A stretch of DNA of 64,000 nt from Motiliproteus sp036964625 (GTDB lineage: Bacteria; Pseudomonadota; Gammaproteobacteria; Pseudomonadales; Balneatricaceae), in NCBI GenBank assembly GCA_036964625.1, contig JBALTG010000005.1, forward strand, positions 1 through 64,000, written 5' to 3'. The notes under the pieces were generated by a model. The model ran no database searches, was not told where the DNA came from, and saw only the letters and a program-made list of their open reading frames with translations. Position numbers and translations under genes: made by a program. Below, piece after piece: positions 9,083 through 16,198 of the stretch (within the stretch, counting starts at the first letter, position 1; each line of letters starts with the position of its first letter).

Positions 9083-9697
9083 TCACCCCGCAGATGGATT
9101 GACCAGCATCAGCATCACCTCATCGACCAATTGCTCAAAATTGCATTCACCATCCGCCTTGTACCAGTAAATCACCCAGCTAAAGGCGCCGTTTAACAGG
9201 CGCCTGACGATTTTGGGATTGGCCTTGATAATCCCGTCGAGATGGCAATCGGCAAGGGTGGCGTTCCATAAAGATTCATACTCGGCGCGCATCGACATCA
9301 GATCCTGTTGCAGATCTGCAGTAAGGCTGCGCCATTCATGAATCAATACCAGTCCGTAGCTGGACTGGTCACCCAGAAACATATCAAGTTCGGTACGCAC
9401 AAGCACTCGCAGGCGCTGCCTGGGCGTTTCGGCGGGGACAATATCTTTCTGAACAGCTTCCAGCAGATCACTAATGGCACGCTCCATGACGGCGAACAGG
9501 ATCTCTTCTTTTCCTTTAAAGTGATAGAAGATACTGCCGGCTTTCATCCCCACAGCCTCGGCCAACTCGCGCATATTGGTTTTGTTGTAGCCATTCTGGG
9601 CGAACAACCGGGCGGCAGTCTCTATCAATAGCTCACGACTGCTCTGAGCGCCCTTTGCTTTACTCGTGTCTGATGATTTTTCAGCCGTTTTGGCCAC
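9083..9697 (-). CDS. TetR/AcrR family transcriptional regulator
   Basis: Repressor-type regulator, 204 aa. A basic N-terminal tail (1-20) precedes the TetR helix-turn-helix at about 24-68 (ARLFAQNGYNKTNMRELAEAVGMKAGSIFYHFKGKEEIL, given here only as the domain region ARLFAQNGYNKT to YHFKGKEE). The C-terminal half is a helical ligand-binding/dimerisation domain like those of acyl-CoA-responsive TetR proteins. It is divergent from the crotonase at 9855, and two identical-arm palindromes lie between them, so it very likely represses that gene and itself. The inducer is probably a CoA thioester or related acid, judging by the target; this is inference. Confidence 0.92.
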   Translation of the reverse strand: MAKTAEKSSDTSKAKGAQSSRELLIETAARLFAQNGYNKTNMRELAEAVGMKAGSIFYHFKGKEEILFAVMERAISDLLEAVQKDIVPAETPRQRLRVLVRTELDMFLGDQSSYGLVLIHEWRSLTADLQQDLMSMRAEYESLWNATLADCHLDGIIKANPKIVRRLLNGAFSWVIYWYKADGECNFEQLVDEVMLMLVNPSAG

Positions 9698-9780
9698 TAT
9701 GCTTATTCCTTATATCGAAAACGCCGTTTAGCACAGCCGTTCATATAACGCACTTAACTTAGGGAGAGAGTATAACGTGA

Positions 9781-9810
9781 TTGACACGCCTAACGAACGT
9801 TAGATATTAT
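9781..9810 (+). promoter_or_regulatory. sigma70-type promoter of the crotonase gene
   Basis: A perfect -35 box TTGACA (9781-9786) and a near-perfect -10 box TATTAT (9805-9810) are separated by 18 bp. Transcription would start near 9817, leaving a leader of about 40 bases to the ATG at 9855. The first palindromic operator fills the spacer between the boxes, the classical arrangement for repression by steric block. Confidence 0.75.
9790..9803. promoter_or_regulatory. TetR operator O1 (CTAAC-N4-GTTAG)
   Basis: Perfect palindrome CTAACGAACGTTAG lying between the -35 and -10 boxes of the crotonase promoter. Its arms are identical to those of O2, 25 bp downstream. Assignment to the adjacent divergent TetR protein is inferred from position and symmetry. 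Confidence 0.75.
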
Positions 9811-9814
9811 AAAC

Positions 9815-9828
9815 CTAACATTTGTTAG
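9815..9828. promoter_or_regulatory. TetR operator O2 (CTAAC-N4-GTTAG)
   Basis: Second perfect palindrome, CTAACATTTGTTAG, at the predicted transcription start. With one flanking base on each side both sites fit CCTAAC-N4-GTTAGA. Centre-to-centre spacing to O1 is 25 bp, so the dimers would not bind exactly on the same helix face. Confidence 0.75.
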
Positions 9829-9854
9829 ATTTGATATTAAGCATAGGTGGCAAC

Positions 9855-10637
9855 ATGGCGGTAGTGCAAACGGAAAACAAAGATCATGTCCTCTGGCTGA
9901 CCATAGACCGGCCTGAGCAGCGTAACGCGATCAACGACGAGGTCCTTGGTTTGTTGGCCGACGGGATCCGCCTGGCCGAAGCCAGCAGTGACATTCGTGC
10001 CGTCGTGATTACCGGTGCTGGTGATCGGGCCTTTTGCGCCGGTGGTGACCTGAAGGCCGCCGCCAAAGGCGATAGCGTGTTTGCCGGCAGTCCCTCAAAA
10101 GACAACGGCCTGGTCGCACTCTATAGGGAAGCGGAGCGTTGCAATGTGCCGATTATCGGCCGAATCAACGGCCATGCGATGGGTGGTGGCCTCGGCTTGC
10201 TGTGCATGTGTGATCTCGCCGTCGGCGTCAAGAAGATCCGCATCGGCGCACCCGAAGCGAAAGTTGGGCTGTTCCCGATGATCATCCTGAGCTACATGCT
10301 GCGCCTGATCCCGCGTCGTAAATTGATGGAGATGTCATTGACCGGTGAACCCTGGGATGGTGTCAAAGCGCATGAAGAGGGCCTGCTGAACAGCGTATGC
10401 GATACCCATGAAGAGATGGATGAAGCCCTTAACAACCTGATCACTAAGATCGTGGCAAACTCTCCAACGGCTATTCGGATGGGCAAAAAAGCGATTCACG
10501 CGATCCAGGATATGGATTTGGACAACGCGTTTGAGTACACCCAGTTGATGATCGAGAAGATATCCAACACCGCAGACGCCAAAGAGGGCATCGCGGCGTT
10601 TACCGAAAAACGAGCTCCCCGGTGGGCCGGTAACTAG
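9855..10637 (+). CDS. enoyl-CoA hydratase/isomerase (crotonase) family protein
   Basis: Crotonase-fold enzyme acting on acyl-CoAs, 260 aa from the ATG at 9855, which has an AGGTGG ribosome-binding site. A TTG at 9822 would add 11 residues but lies inside operator O2. The oxyanion-hole segments AFCAGGDLKA and GHAMGGGLGLL are present. In hydratases the second motif normally has a catalytic Glu (GGGCELA or GGGLELA); here it is Gly. The second catalytic Glu is kept in GAPEAKVGL. With only one acidic residue the enzyme may be an isomerase or a hydrolase-like crotonase rather than a standard hydratase. It is controlled by the divergent TetR gene, judging from the operators. Confidence 0.9.
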   Translation: MAVVQTENKDHVLWLTIDRPEQRNAINDEVLGLLADGIRLAEASSDIRAVVITGAGDRAFCAGGDLKAAAKGDSVFAGSPSKDNGLVALYREAERCNVPIIGRINGHAMGGGLGLLCMCDLAVGVKKIRIGAPEAKVGLFPMIILSYMLRLIPRRKLMEMSLTGEPWDGVKAHEEGLLNSVCDTHEEMDEALNNLITKIVANSPTAIRMGKKAIHAIQDMDLDNAFEYTQLMIEKISNTADAKEGIAAFTEKRAPRWAGN

Positions 10638-10700
10638 GCGGAAAAGAAGCGAAGAGGCTAGCCTCTACGATAGGATCTGCTTTCGGTTTGGGGGCAGATC

Positions 10701-10732
10701 AAGCATCCTAACCGACGGATGTTAGGATGCTT
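10701..10732. terminator. 12-bp perfect hairpin after the crotonase gene
   Basis: AAGCATCCTAAC and GTTAGGATGCTT form a perfect 12-bp stem with an 8-base loop, 63 bp after the stop. No long T-run follows, so it may stabilise or process the 3' end rather than terminate alone. Its inner arms CTAAC/GTTAG are the same half-sites as the upstream TetR operators, with a wider spacer. Confidence 0.5.
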
Positions 10733-11042
10733 GTGCCCAACATGTTACGCACCTATTTGCGCTTGTTTGTTCTGATTACCCCCGCCTCAAAATACCTACC
10801 TTATACAGTGATCCGCTGTGGCCTTGTATCCTTGCTTTCTCTTTGTGCCCTTGCATTGCAACGAGCAAAACCTAGATATCGACTCATAACCATACTTTTA
10901 GCTAGTCTATTTCACCAACTGCGATGCTAATTTGTTTGTGAACGGACGCTGAATCCTGCGTCTGACAGATTTTTGCTACCTTAGCGTCGCCAAGTCAAGT
11001 GTCTGCCGGTAATGAAAATATATGAAACCAAAGGATGAGTTA
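10733..11042. other. intergenic region, no gene supported
   Basis: About 310 bp between the crotonase hairpin and the first short-chain dehydrogenase. A 67-codon open frame exists but has no homology I recognise, no ribosome-binding site and atypical codons, so I do not call it. No clear promoter motif was identified. Confidence 0.5.
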
Positions 11043-11852
11043 ATGAGTAATCCTATCTACGACCTGAACCAGAAAGTGGCCTTAGTAACGGGTGCTGCGG
11101 CAGGTATTGGCGCTGCGACCGTTGAAGTTTTAGCTCAGGCTGGCGCCAAGGTACTCGCGACGGATATCTCGGAGCAGGGCGAGGCGGTCGTCGCACAATG
11201 GCAACAATCGGGCTTAGACGTTGCTTTTATGCAGCACGATGTGACTGATGCTCAAGCCTGGCAGCGCGCCGTCGATAGCGCCATCAGCCAATTTGGTGGG
11301 TTGGATATTGTCGTCAATAATGCCGGTATTTTTGTTGGTGGAAAACTGCTTGATAACAGTCTTGAACAGGTTCGGCGAGTCCTTCAGGTCAACGTCGAGT
11401 CGATCTTTCTGGGCATGAAATATGCCGCCGAGGTGATGCAGCCTGGAGGTGCCGCGGGCAACGGCGGATCGATCATCAATCTGTCATCGGTCGCCGGTAT
11501 AATTGGCCTGCCCGGGCATACCGCCTATGGATCAAGCAAAGGCGCGGCACGTCTTTACAGCAAACATGCCGCGGTAGAGTTCGCCCGCCTCGGTTATGGA
11601 ATCCGGGTCAATTCGGTCCACCCGGGGTTGATTGCCACCTCCATGGGCGACCAGGTGTTTGAGGACTTTGTTTCGTCCGGTCTGGCAGGATCCATTGAGG
11701 AGGCTAAAGCTGCAGTGCAGCAGATGACACCGCTGGGACGGCTGGGCAGCGTCGCTGATGTCGCGCAAATGATTCTGTTCCTGGCTTCAGACGCAGCAAG
11801 CTATATCACCGGTGCAGAGTTTGTCGTCGATGGTGGTTTAACGGCTCAGTAA
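11043..11852 (+). CDS. short-chain dehydrogenase/reductase (SDR) family oxidoreductase
   Basis: NAD(P)-dependent alcohol/ketone oxidoreductase of the classical SDR type, 269 aa from the ATG at 11043, which has AAAGGATGAG ahead of it. An ATG at 11022 would add seven residues. The cofactor motif TGAAAGIG lies near the N-terminus followed by an Asp (ATDIS) that favours NAD(H). NNAGIF, the catalytic Ser in INLSSVAG and the YGSSK active site are intact. The C-terminal ITGAEFVVDGG is standard. It resembles the SDR at 13015, and the two flank an OmpW gene. The substrate is likely a secondary alcohol or hydroxyacyl/steroid-like compound, unassigned. Confidence 0.93.
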   Translation: MSNPIYDLNQKVALVTGAAAGIGAATVEVLAQAGAKVLATDISEQGEAVVAQWQQSGLDVAFMQHDVTDAQAWQRAVDSAISQFGGLDIVVNNAGIFVGGKLLDNSLEQVRRVLQVNVESIFLGMKYAAEVMQPGGAAGNGGSIINLSSVAGIIGLPGHTAYGSSKGAARLYSKHAAVEFARLGYGIRVNSVHPGLIATSMGDQVFEDFVSSGLAGSIEEAKAAVQQMTPLGRLGSVADVAQMILFLASDAASYITGAEFVVDGGLTAQ

Positions 11853-11985
11853 CTCGGCCCAGATTTGCCGTCAAGTTTGTCCATAGTTGACGGCTGCGCT
11901 GATGAGCTTCCCTCTGATTATGTTTGATAGTCGTCAGCCTTTACCGGCAAGACTTCTATCGGTGTCAGTATTTATGTTGCAACAA

Positions 11986-12711
11986 ATGCTCAAATCCCGC
12001 TTTTTTTCTCACTCTGAACAACGGCTGCTGTGGTGGTGTGCGGCTCTGTTGCTAGTCAGTAACTTGCCAGCCATAGCGTTCGCCGGTGACGGCAGTCCTT
12101 TTTCGCTTCGTGCAGGTTGGATCAGAATCGACGCCGACTCTGTCAAAGGCAGTGTCGCCCTCAATGGCAGTGAGGTTCCTGGTGCCACTCTGACGCTCGA
12201 CGATGTTGATCAAGGAGGCCTGTTTCTGAGCTGGGAATTGACCCCTACTCTGGCTGTTGAGACCCTTGTTTCTACCCCCATTAAGATCGACATTAATGCG
12301 GGCGGCGGGCTGTTGGGATCCCGCTACAAAGCCGCTGAGGCCAAGGTGCTGCCATTGACGCTACTGGGTCGCTACACGCCGACCTGGCAATGGCATGGAC
12401 TGCGTCCCTTTGTCGGCGCTGGCGCTGCTTATATCTATTTTGACGGCGCCAAGACGACTGCCGCATTTGACCTTCAGGCAGCGGGTCTGGGGGCTTTCAA
12501 TCCACGAGTTGAAACCGATAATCACTGGCGGGCAATTTTAGAAGTCGGTGCAGACTGGAATTTCAGCCCCCGCAGTTTTCTCAATGTTACCTGGCTTTAT
12601 TTTCAAGGAGAGACACCCATTAATGTCCTCTTTGATGGGGGCGTCACACTGCACTCACAGGTCAGTTACGCACCGAGTTTCTATGCCCTTACGGTGGGGC
12701 ATCGATTTTAA
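11986..12711 (+). CDS. ompW: OmpW family outer membrane protein
   Basis: Small eight-stranded outer-membrane beta-barrel of the OmpW family, associated with uptake of hydrophobic molecules. The open frame extends to a TTG at 11887, but the signal peptide (WWCAALLLVSNLPAIAFA, cleaved before GDG) is best placed from the ATG at 11986. The mature part begins with FSLRAGWIRIDADS, has the LSWELTPTLAVETL hairpin typical of OmpW, RPFVGAGAAYIYF, and ends in a C-terminal aromatic (GHRF) as barrel proteins do. No strong ribosome-binding site precedes any candidate start, so the exact N-terminus is uncertain. The flanking dehydrogenases suggest import of a lipophilic substrate. Confidence 0.87.
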   Translation: MLKSRFFSHSEQRLLWWCAALLLVSNLPAIAFAGDGSPFSLRAGWIRIDADSVKGSVALNGSEVPGATLTLDDVDQGGLFLSWELTPTLAVETLVSTPIKIDINAGGGLLGSRYKAAEAKVLPLTLLGRYTPTWQWHGLRPFVGAGAAYIYFDGAKTTAAFDLQAAGLGAFNPRVETDNHWRAILEVGADWNFSPRSFLNVTWLYFQGETPINVLFDGGVTLHSQVSYAPSFYALTVGHRF

Positions 12712-13014
12712 ATCGATCGGTTGAGACGTATCAAGACAAACGGGGCCCGGGTTTTAGATGCCTGCTTTGCTGTGACGTCATCTCATCGAAAACCCAACAT
12801 TGAATGGTTTGTCATAGATGCTGTTAGCCTTGTTCGCTGTGCATGTGATGAGTTCGTCGTGGTAACCGATTAACTGTGGATCTCGGTTGGTAGAGAAGAG
12901 CGCAGTCGTCTCCTCATTCCGGGAAGGGTGGTGCAGACTTTGTCATACAGACAAGTAGCGGTTTTCGGTTTATTCAAACAATAAATATCATGCTTGATTA
13001 GAGGTAGGTGAGAG
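12712..13014. other. intergenic region before second SDR
   Basis: About 300 bp without a supported gene. It holds a GGGTTTT/AAAACCC pair 35 bp apart, and an AGAGGTAGG ribosome-binding region just before the ATG at 13015. No recognisable protein remnant was found. Confidence 0.5.
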
Positions 13015-13785
13015 ATGCGATTAATAGATAAGGTGGCTCTGGTAACGGGCGGTGGCAGTGGCATTGGCGAGGCAGTGAGTCATCGTTTTGCTGAAGAAGG
13101 TGCTACGGTCGTAGTGACCGATATTAATTTTGCAGGTGCTCAAAAAGTGGCCGAAAGCATTGTTGCTGCTGGCGGTAAGGCGGTGGCGTTGTTGCAGGAT
13201 GTGTGCAGCGAAGATCGCTGGTCTGAGGTGGTAGAGCAGATTATTGCTGATTATGGCCGACTGGATGTGTTGGTCAATAATGCGGGTATTGCCATCATCG
13301 GTCATGTCGAAGAGCTGAGTCTTGAACAGTGGCGTAAGACTCAGACCATTAACGGTGAGTCGGTGTTTCTGGGTACCCGTTCCGCCATCTCTGTAATGAA
13401 GCAGCAGGGGGGATCGATCATCAATATCTCCTCCATCGAGGGGATTGTCGGTGAGGCGGCAGCGCCTGCTTATAACTACAGCAAAGGGGGTGTGCGGATC
13501 TTCAGCAAGTCAGCCGCGCTGCACTGTGCCAATGAGGGTTACGCGATCCGGGTCAACTCGGTCCACCCAGGCTTTATTGCCACACCGATGGTGGCCGATG
13601 TTGCCAAGAGTATGCAGTCTGAGCGGGCGCAGAAGTGGCAGGAGCATATTATGCATCATATCCCGATGAATCGTTTGGGTGAGGCGGTGGATATCGCCAA
13701 TGCCTGCTTGTTCCTGGCGTCTGAAGAATCACGTTATATGACTGGCACCGAGCTGATTGTCGATGGTGGCTATACCTGTCACTGA
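13015..13785 (+). CDS. short-chain dehydrogenase/reductase (SDR) family oxidoreductase
   Basis: Classical SDR, 256 aa. The TGGGSGIG cofactor motif, VTDINFAGA (Asp after beta-2, favouring NAD), NNAGIAI, the catalytic Ser in INISSIEG and YNYSK are all present. YMTGTELIVDGG closes the protein. The AGAGGTAGGTGAGAG leader gives a good ribosome-binding site. A strong terminator follows at 13838, so it is the last gene of its unit. It is of the cyclohexanol/hydroxysteroid dehydrogenase-like type. Given the nearby carboxylase and acetoacetyl-CoA synthetase, oxidation of a secondary alcohol to a ketone is one possible role, but this is speculative. Confidence 0.93.
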   Translation: MRLIDKVALVTGGGSGIGEAVSHRFAEEGATVVVTDINFAGAQKVAESIVAAGGKAVALLQDVCSEDRWSEVVEQIIADYGRLDVLVNNAGIAIIGHVEELSLEQWRKTQTINGESVFLGTRSAISVMKQQGGSIINISSIEGIVGEAAAPAYNYSKGGVRIFSKSAALHCANEGYAIRVNSVHPGFIATPMVADVAKSMQSERAQKWQEHIMHHIPMNRLGEAVDIANACLFLASEESRYMTGTELIVDGGYTCH

Positions 13786-13837
13786 TGGTTAGATCGGGCC
13801 TGAATTATGACCGTTAAATTGTTGGGCTAAATTCGGA

Positions 13838-13875
13838 GCCGCCGGTTATGTTTGTGACCGGCGGCTTTTTATTTT
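13838..13875 (+). terminator. intrinsic terminator
   Basis: GCCGCCGGT and ACCGGCGGC form a perfect 9-bp stem with a 10-base loop, directly followed by TTTTTATTTT. It ends the unit containing the SDR at 13015. Confidence 0.9.
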
Positions 13876-13934
13876 CAATCGCATCATCAAGCCATTCGCC
13901 TATTTTTCTTTTCTCTTCCCTCTCTTTCCTCTCT

Positions 13935-13958
13935 CCACCCCAACTTTAGTTGGGGTGG
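13935..13958. repeat. palindrome CCACCCCAAC-TTTA-GTTGGGGTGG
   Basis: Perfect 10-bp arms with a TTTA loop after a long pyrimidine tract. The core CCCAACTTTAGTTGGG recurs exactly at 24876-24891, so this is a dispersed REP-like palindrome rather than a gene-specific terminator. Confidence 0.6.
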
Positions 13959-14137
13959 GTGGCTCGGTTCTTTGTGTTAATAGCCTCTTTATCGTCCTCC
14001 TGGCTATCTCGTAGGGCGTCAATACTCAACTTTCAACGGGTTTGTTTGGTGCTGGCTAGGCGTAAATTAAACCTATAGACATGGCGTTGTTAATGGATTA
14101 AATCGCCGCTCATATCGCAAACCTAAAAGTGAGAGCG

Positions 14138-14278
14138 ATGGGCAAGCTAACTAGCATCGATAACGGTCAGGCTGACTATACCGGACTGAGTGATGGCTCC
14201 GTTTTGTCGGCTTTGGTTGGTGGACCAATGGAGATGTTGGTTGTCGCGGATGCGGCAAGCATAAATACGGTGTTGTAG
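14138..14278 (+). CDS. possible 46-aa protein ahead of the carboxylase genes
   Basis: Small open frame starting MGKLTSIDNGQADYTG and ending AASINTVL, 47 bp before the carboxyltransferase gene and on the same strand. It shares the AT-richer composition of that operon. There is no membrane segment, cysteine pair or recognised domain. It could be a small subunit or a leader peptide of the carboxylase operon, or an unexpressed frame. The ribosome-binding site (GTGAGAG) is weak. I do not recognise it. Confidence 0.35.
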   Translation: MGKLTSIDNGQADYTGLSDGSVLSALVGGPMEMLVVADAASINTVL

Positions 14279-14325
14279 ATAATTCTGCTGAAAAAAATAG
14301 AAATTAAAGCAAAGGAGAGAAGACG

Positions 14326-15753
14326 ATGGCTGTAGATAACAAACTTAAATTGGTCGACACCACACTGCGTGATGGCGCGCAGAGTCTGTGGGGAATGATG
14401 ACAAGTCACCATATGTCTGAGCCTATCATGCAGGAAATGGGTGAAGTCGGTTATGACACCATCGATCTGTCGTTGAACTTTGCCCAAATGATCATTAGTA
14501 CTCGCTTCTTTAAAGAAGATCCTGCTGAAACGTTTCGCATGTGGAGCGAGAAGCTCAAAGGTACAAAAACGAATATCATGTCGGCCGGTATGGGCGCCTC
14601 GATGGGTGTCTCGGCCGCAGTGGAAAATAAAACAGCGCTAAAAATGTATTATGGGCAGCTAAAAAAGTGGGTGCCACAGCTCAATCAGATTTTGTGTATC
14701 TGCTGTACGCAAGATGAGATCAAAAATACATTCCCAGTTTTATTCCCGATGTTGCGATCACTGGGGATGGAACCCATCCCTTACATGGCTATCGGCCACG
14801 GTCCTCAGCACACTCCAGAATTTTACGCCGCTAAAGCCAAGGAACTTGTTGAAAAATTTCAACCCATCAGTATCTGCTTTAAGGATGTAGACGGGTTGCT
14901 GGTTCCTGAACGTACTAGGGAGCTCATTGCCGCTGTTCAAGCAGTTGTCGGCGACACACCGCTTGAGTTTCATATGCATGGCATGAACGGTCTAAATACC
15001 TATAACGCGGTGGTGGCTATGGAGATGGGGGTCAGGAAATTTAGCTCCGGTATTCCTCCTCTGGCAAATGGCGCAGCCCATATGTCGGTCTTCGATATTG
15101 TCAAGAATGCTGAGGCACTGGGTATTCCCCATGATATTGATGTGGAAAAATGCAAGATCGTAACGGAGCGTCTTACTAAAATAGGCGAGGATTATGGTCA
15201 TCCTGTTAACAATTATCACCTCCCTTATGATGTGTCTGGCTATAAGCACCAGATTCCTGGTGGCGTTATCTCCAATACCGTAACCCAGCTGGCACAATTG
15301 GATATGTCGGACAGGCTACAGGACGTGTTGGATGAAATTCCACTGATTTTGGAAGATCTGGGTCACCCTGTGATGATCACTCCATTTTCACAGTTCATTG
15401 TGACTCAGGCCGTTCTTAATATAACGATGGGGCGCTGGGAAGAGTGTCTTGACCCCTGCGTAGAGTTTGCGGCTGGTATTTACGGCATTGAAGAGGCTGG
15501 TGTTCCTTATATGAATCAAGAGCTCAAGAAAAAGCTTTTGAGTCTTCCGCAGGCTAAGGGAATTATTGAGAAAGCTAACGGCTTGATGGACTACTTGAAT
15601 TCGGAACCGTCAGAAGCAGAGTGCAAGGAAAAAGTCGGTCTAACGGCCGATGCGACCACTGAGGAGTACGTCGAGCGATACGTTTATCGCGGTGACGAGG
15701 AACTGAAGAATTGCACCCCGGGTGGCCCTGAATTTTATAGAAAGTATCTGTAA
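14326..15753 (+). CDS. biotin-dependent carboxylase, carboxyltransferase subunit (PycB/OadA-like)
   Basis: Carboxyltransferase of the pyruvate carboxylase/oxaloacetate decarboxylase/5S family, moving CO2 from carboxybiotin to an acceptor. Length 475 aa, TIM-barrel plus C-terminal helical domain. The metal and active-site positions are DTTLRD (11-16), the probable carbamylated Lys186 in FKDVDGLL, and His216/His218 in HMHG. Around these it departs from the 2-oxoacid enzymes: RDAHQS is RDGAQS, KDMAG is KDVDG and HTHDTSG is HMHGMNG. No biotin domain is fused; the carrier is encoded next. These changes leave the acceptor open. Pyruvate is the default, but the downstream acetoacetyl-CoA synthetase and thiolase suggest a ketone such as acetone (inference). 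A GGAGAG site precedes the ATG. Confidence 0.88.
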   Translation: MAVDNKLKLVDTTLRDGAQSLWGMMTSHHMSEPIMQEMGEVGYDTIDLSLNFAQMIISTRFFKEDPAETFRMWSEKLKGTKTNIMSAGMGASMGVSAAVENKTALKMYYGQLKKWVPQLNQILCICCTQDEIKNTFPVLFPMLRSLGMEPIPYMAIGHGPQHTPEFYAAKAKELVEKFQPISICFKDVDGLLVPERTRELIAAVQAVVGDTPLEFHMHGMNGLNTYNAVVAMEMGVRKFSSGIPPLANGAAHMSVFDIVKNAEALGIPHDIDVEKCKIVTERLTKIGEDYGHPVNNYHLPYDVSGYKHQIPGGVISNTVTQLAQLDMSDRLQDVLDEIPLILEDLGHPVMITPFSQFIVTQAVLNITMGRWEECLDPCVEFAAGIYGIEEAGVPYMNQELKKKLLSLPQAKGIIEKANGLMDYLNSEPSEAECKEKVGLTADATTEEYVERYVYRGDEELKNCTPGGPEFYRKYL

Positions 15754-15835
15754 CACAGAACGTTCTCAGCAGGCAGTAACCTGTGTTCAAGGTTACTGCC
15801 TGATAAAATTATTAGAAATAAATAGGTGAAATCTT

Positions 15836-16102
15836 ATGAGTGAAGTTGATGCAAATGGTCTCGTGCCCCTTCAAGCGTCGGTAACCAGTGTTTTCTATAG
15901 CAAACCTAGTCCTGGAGAGCCTGAATTTGTCAATGAAGGCGGACAGGTTGATGAAGATACCGTGGTCTGCTTGCTTGAGATAATGAAGTGTTTTCGTTCC
16001 ACTACTGCTGGTATTAAAGGGACGGTAGAAAAGATTCTTGTGAATAACTCAGACATGGTAAAAAAGGGCGATACGCTAATGCTCATTAGACCGGACAAAT
16101 AA
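15836..16102 (+). CDS. biotin carboxyl carrier protein
   Basis: Free-standing biotinyl domain of 88 aa. Biotin would attach to Lys51 in EIMKCF, replacing the usual EAMKM. The segment SVFYSKPSPGEPEF is the protruding thumb typical of the AccB biotinyl domain of acetyl-CoA carboxylase. So an AccB-like carrier is coupled with a pyruvate-carboxylase-like transferase, an unusual pairing. The C-terminal half IKGTVEKILVNNSDMVKKGD completes the lipoyl-like fold. It lies 82 bp after the transferase gene and 96 bp before the biotin carboxylase start. Biotinylation would depend on BirA encoded elsewhere. Confidence 0.9.
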   Translation: MSEVDANGLVPLQASVTSVFYSKPSPGEPEFVNEGGQVDEDTVVCLLEIMKCFRSTTAGIKGTVEKILVNNSDMVKKGDTLMLIRPDK

Positions 16103-16198
16103 TTAAATAAACCTGGAAGGGTATTTTTTATAGACCGGTGGCTGTGAAGAATGGCCAGCAGTCTAATTAAAACGAACGGTCATGGAGTGGAGGTGTTT

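Noticed and set aside
10727..10930. 67-codon plus-strand ORF after the crotonase hairpin
   Set aside because: No ribosome-binding site and no recognised family; its start overlaps the hairpin.
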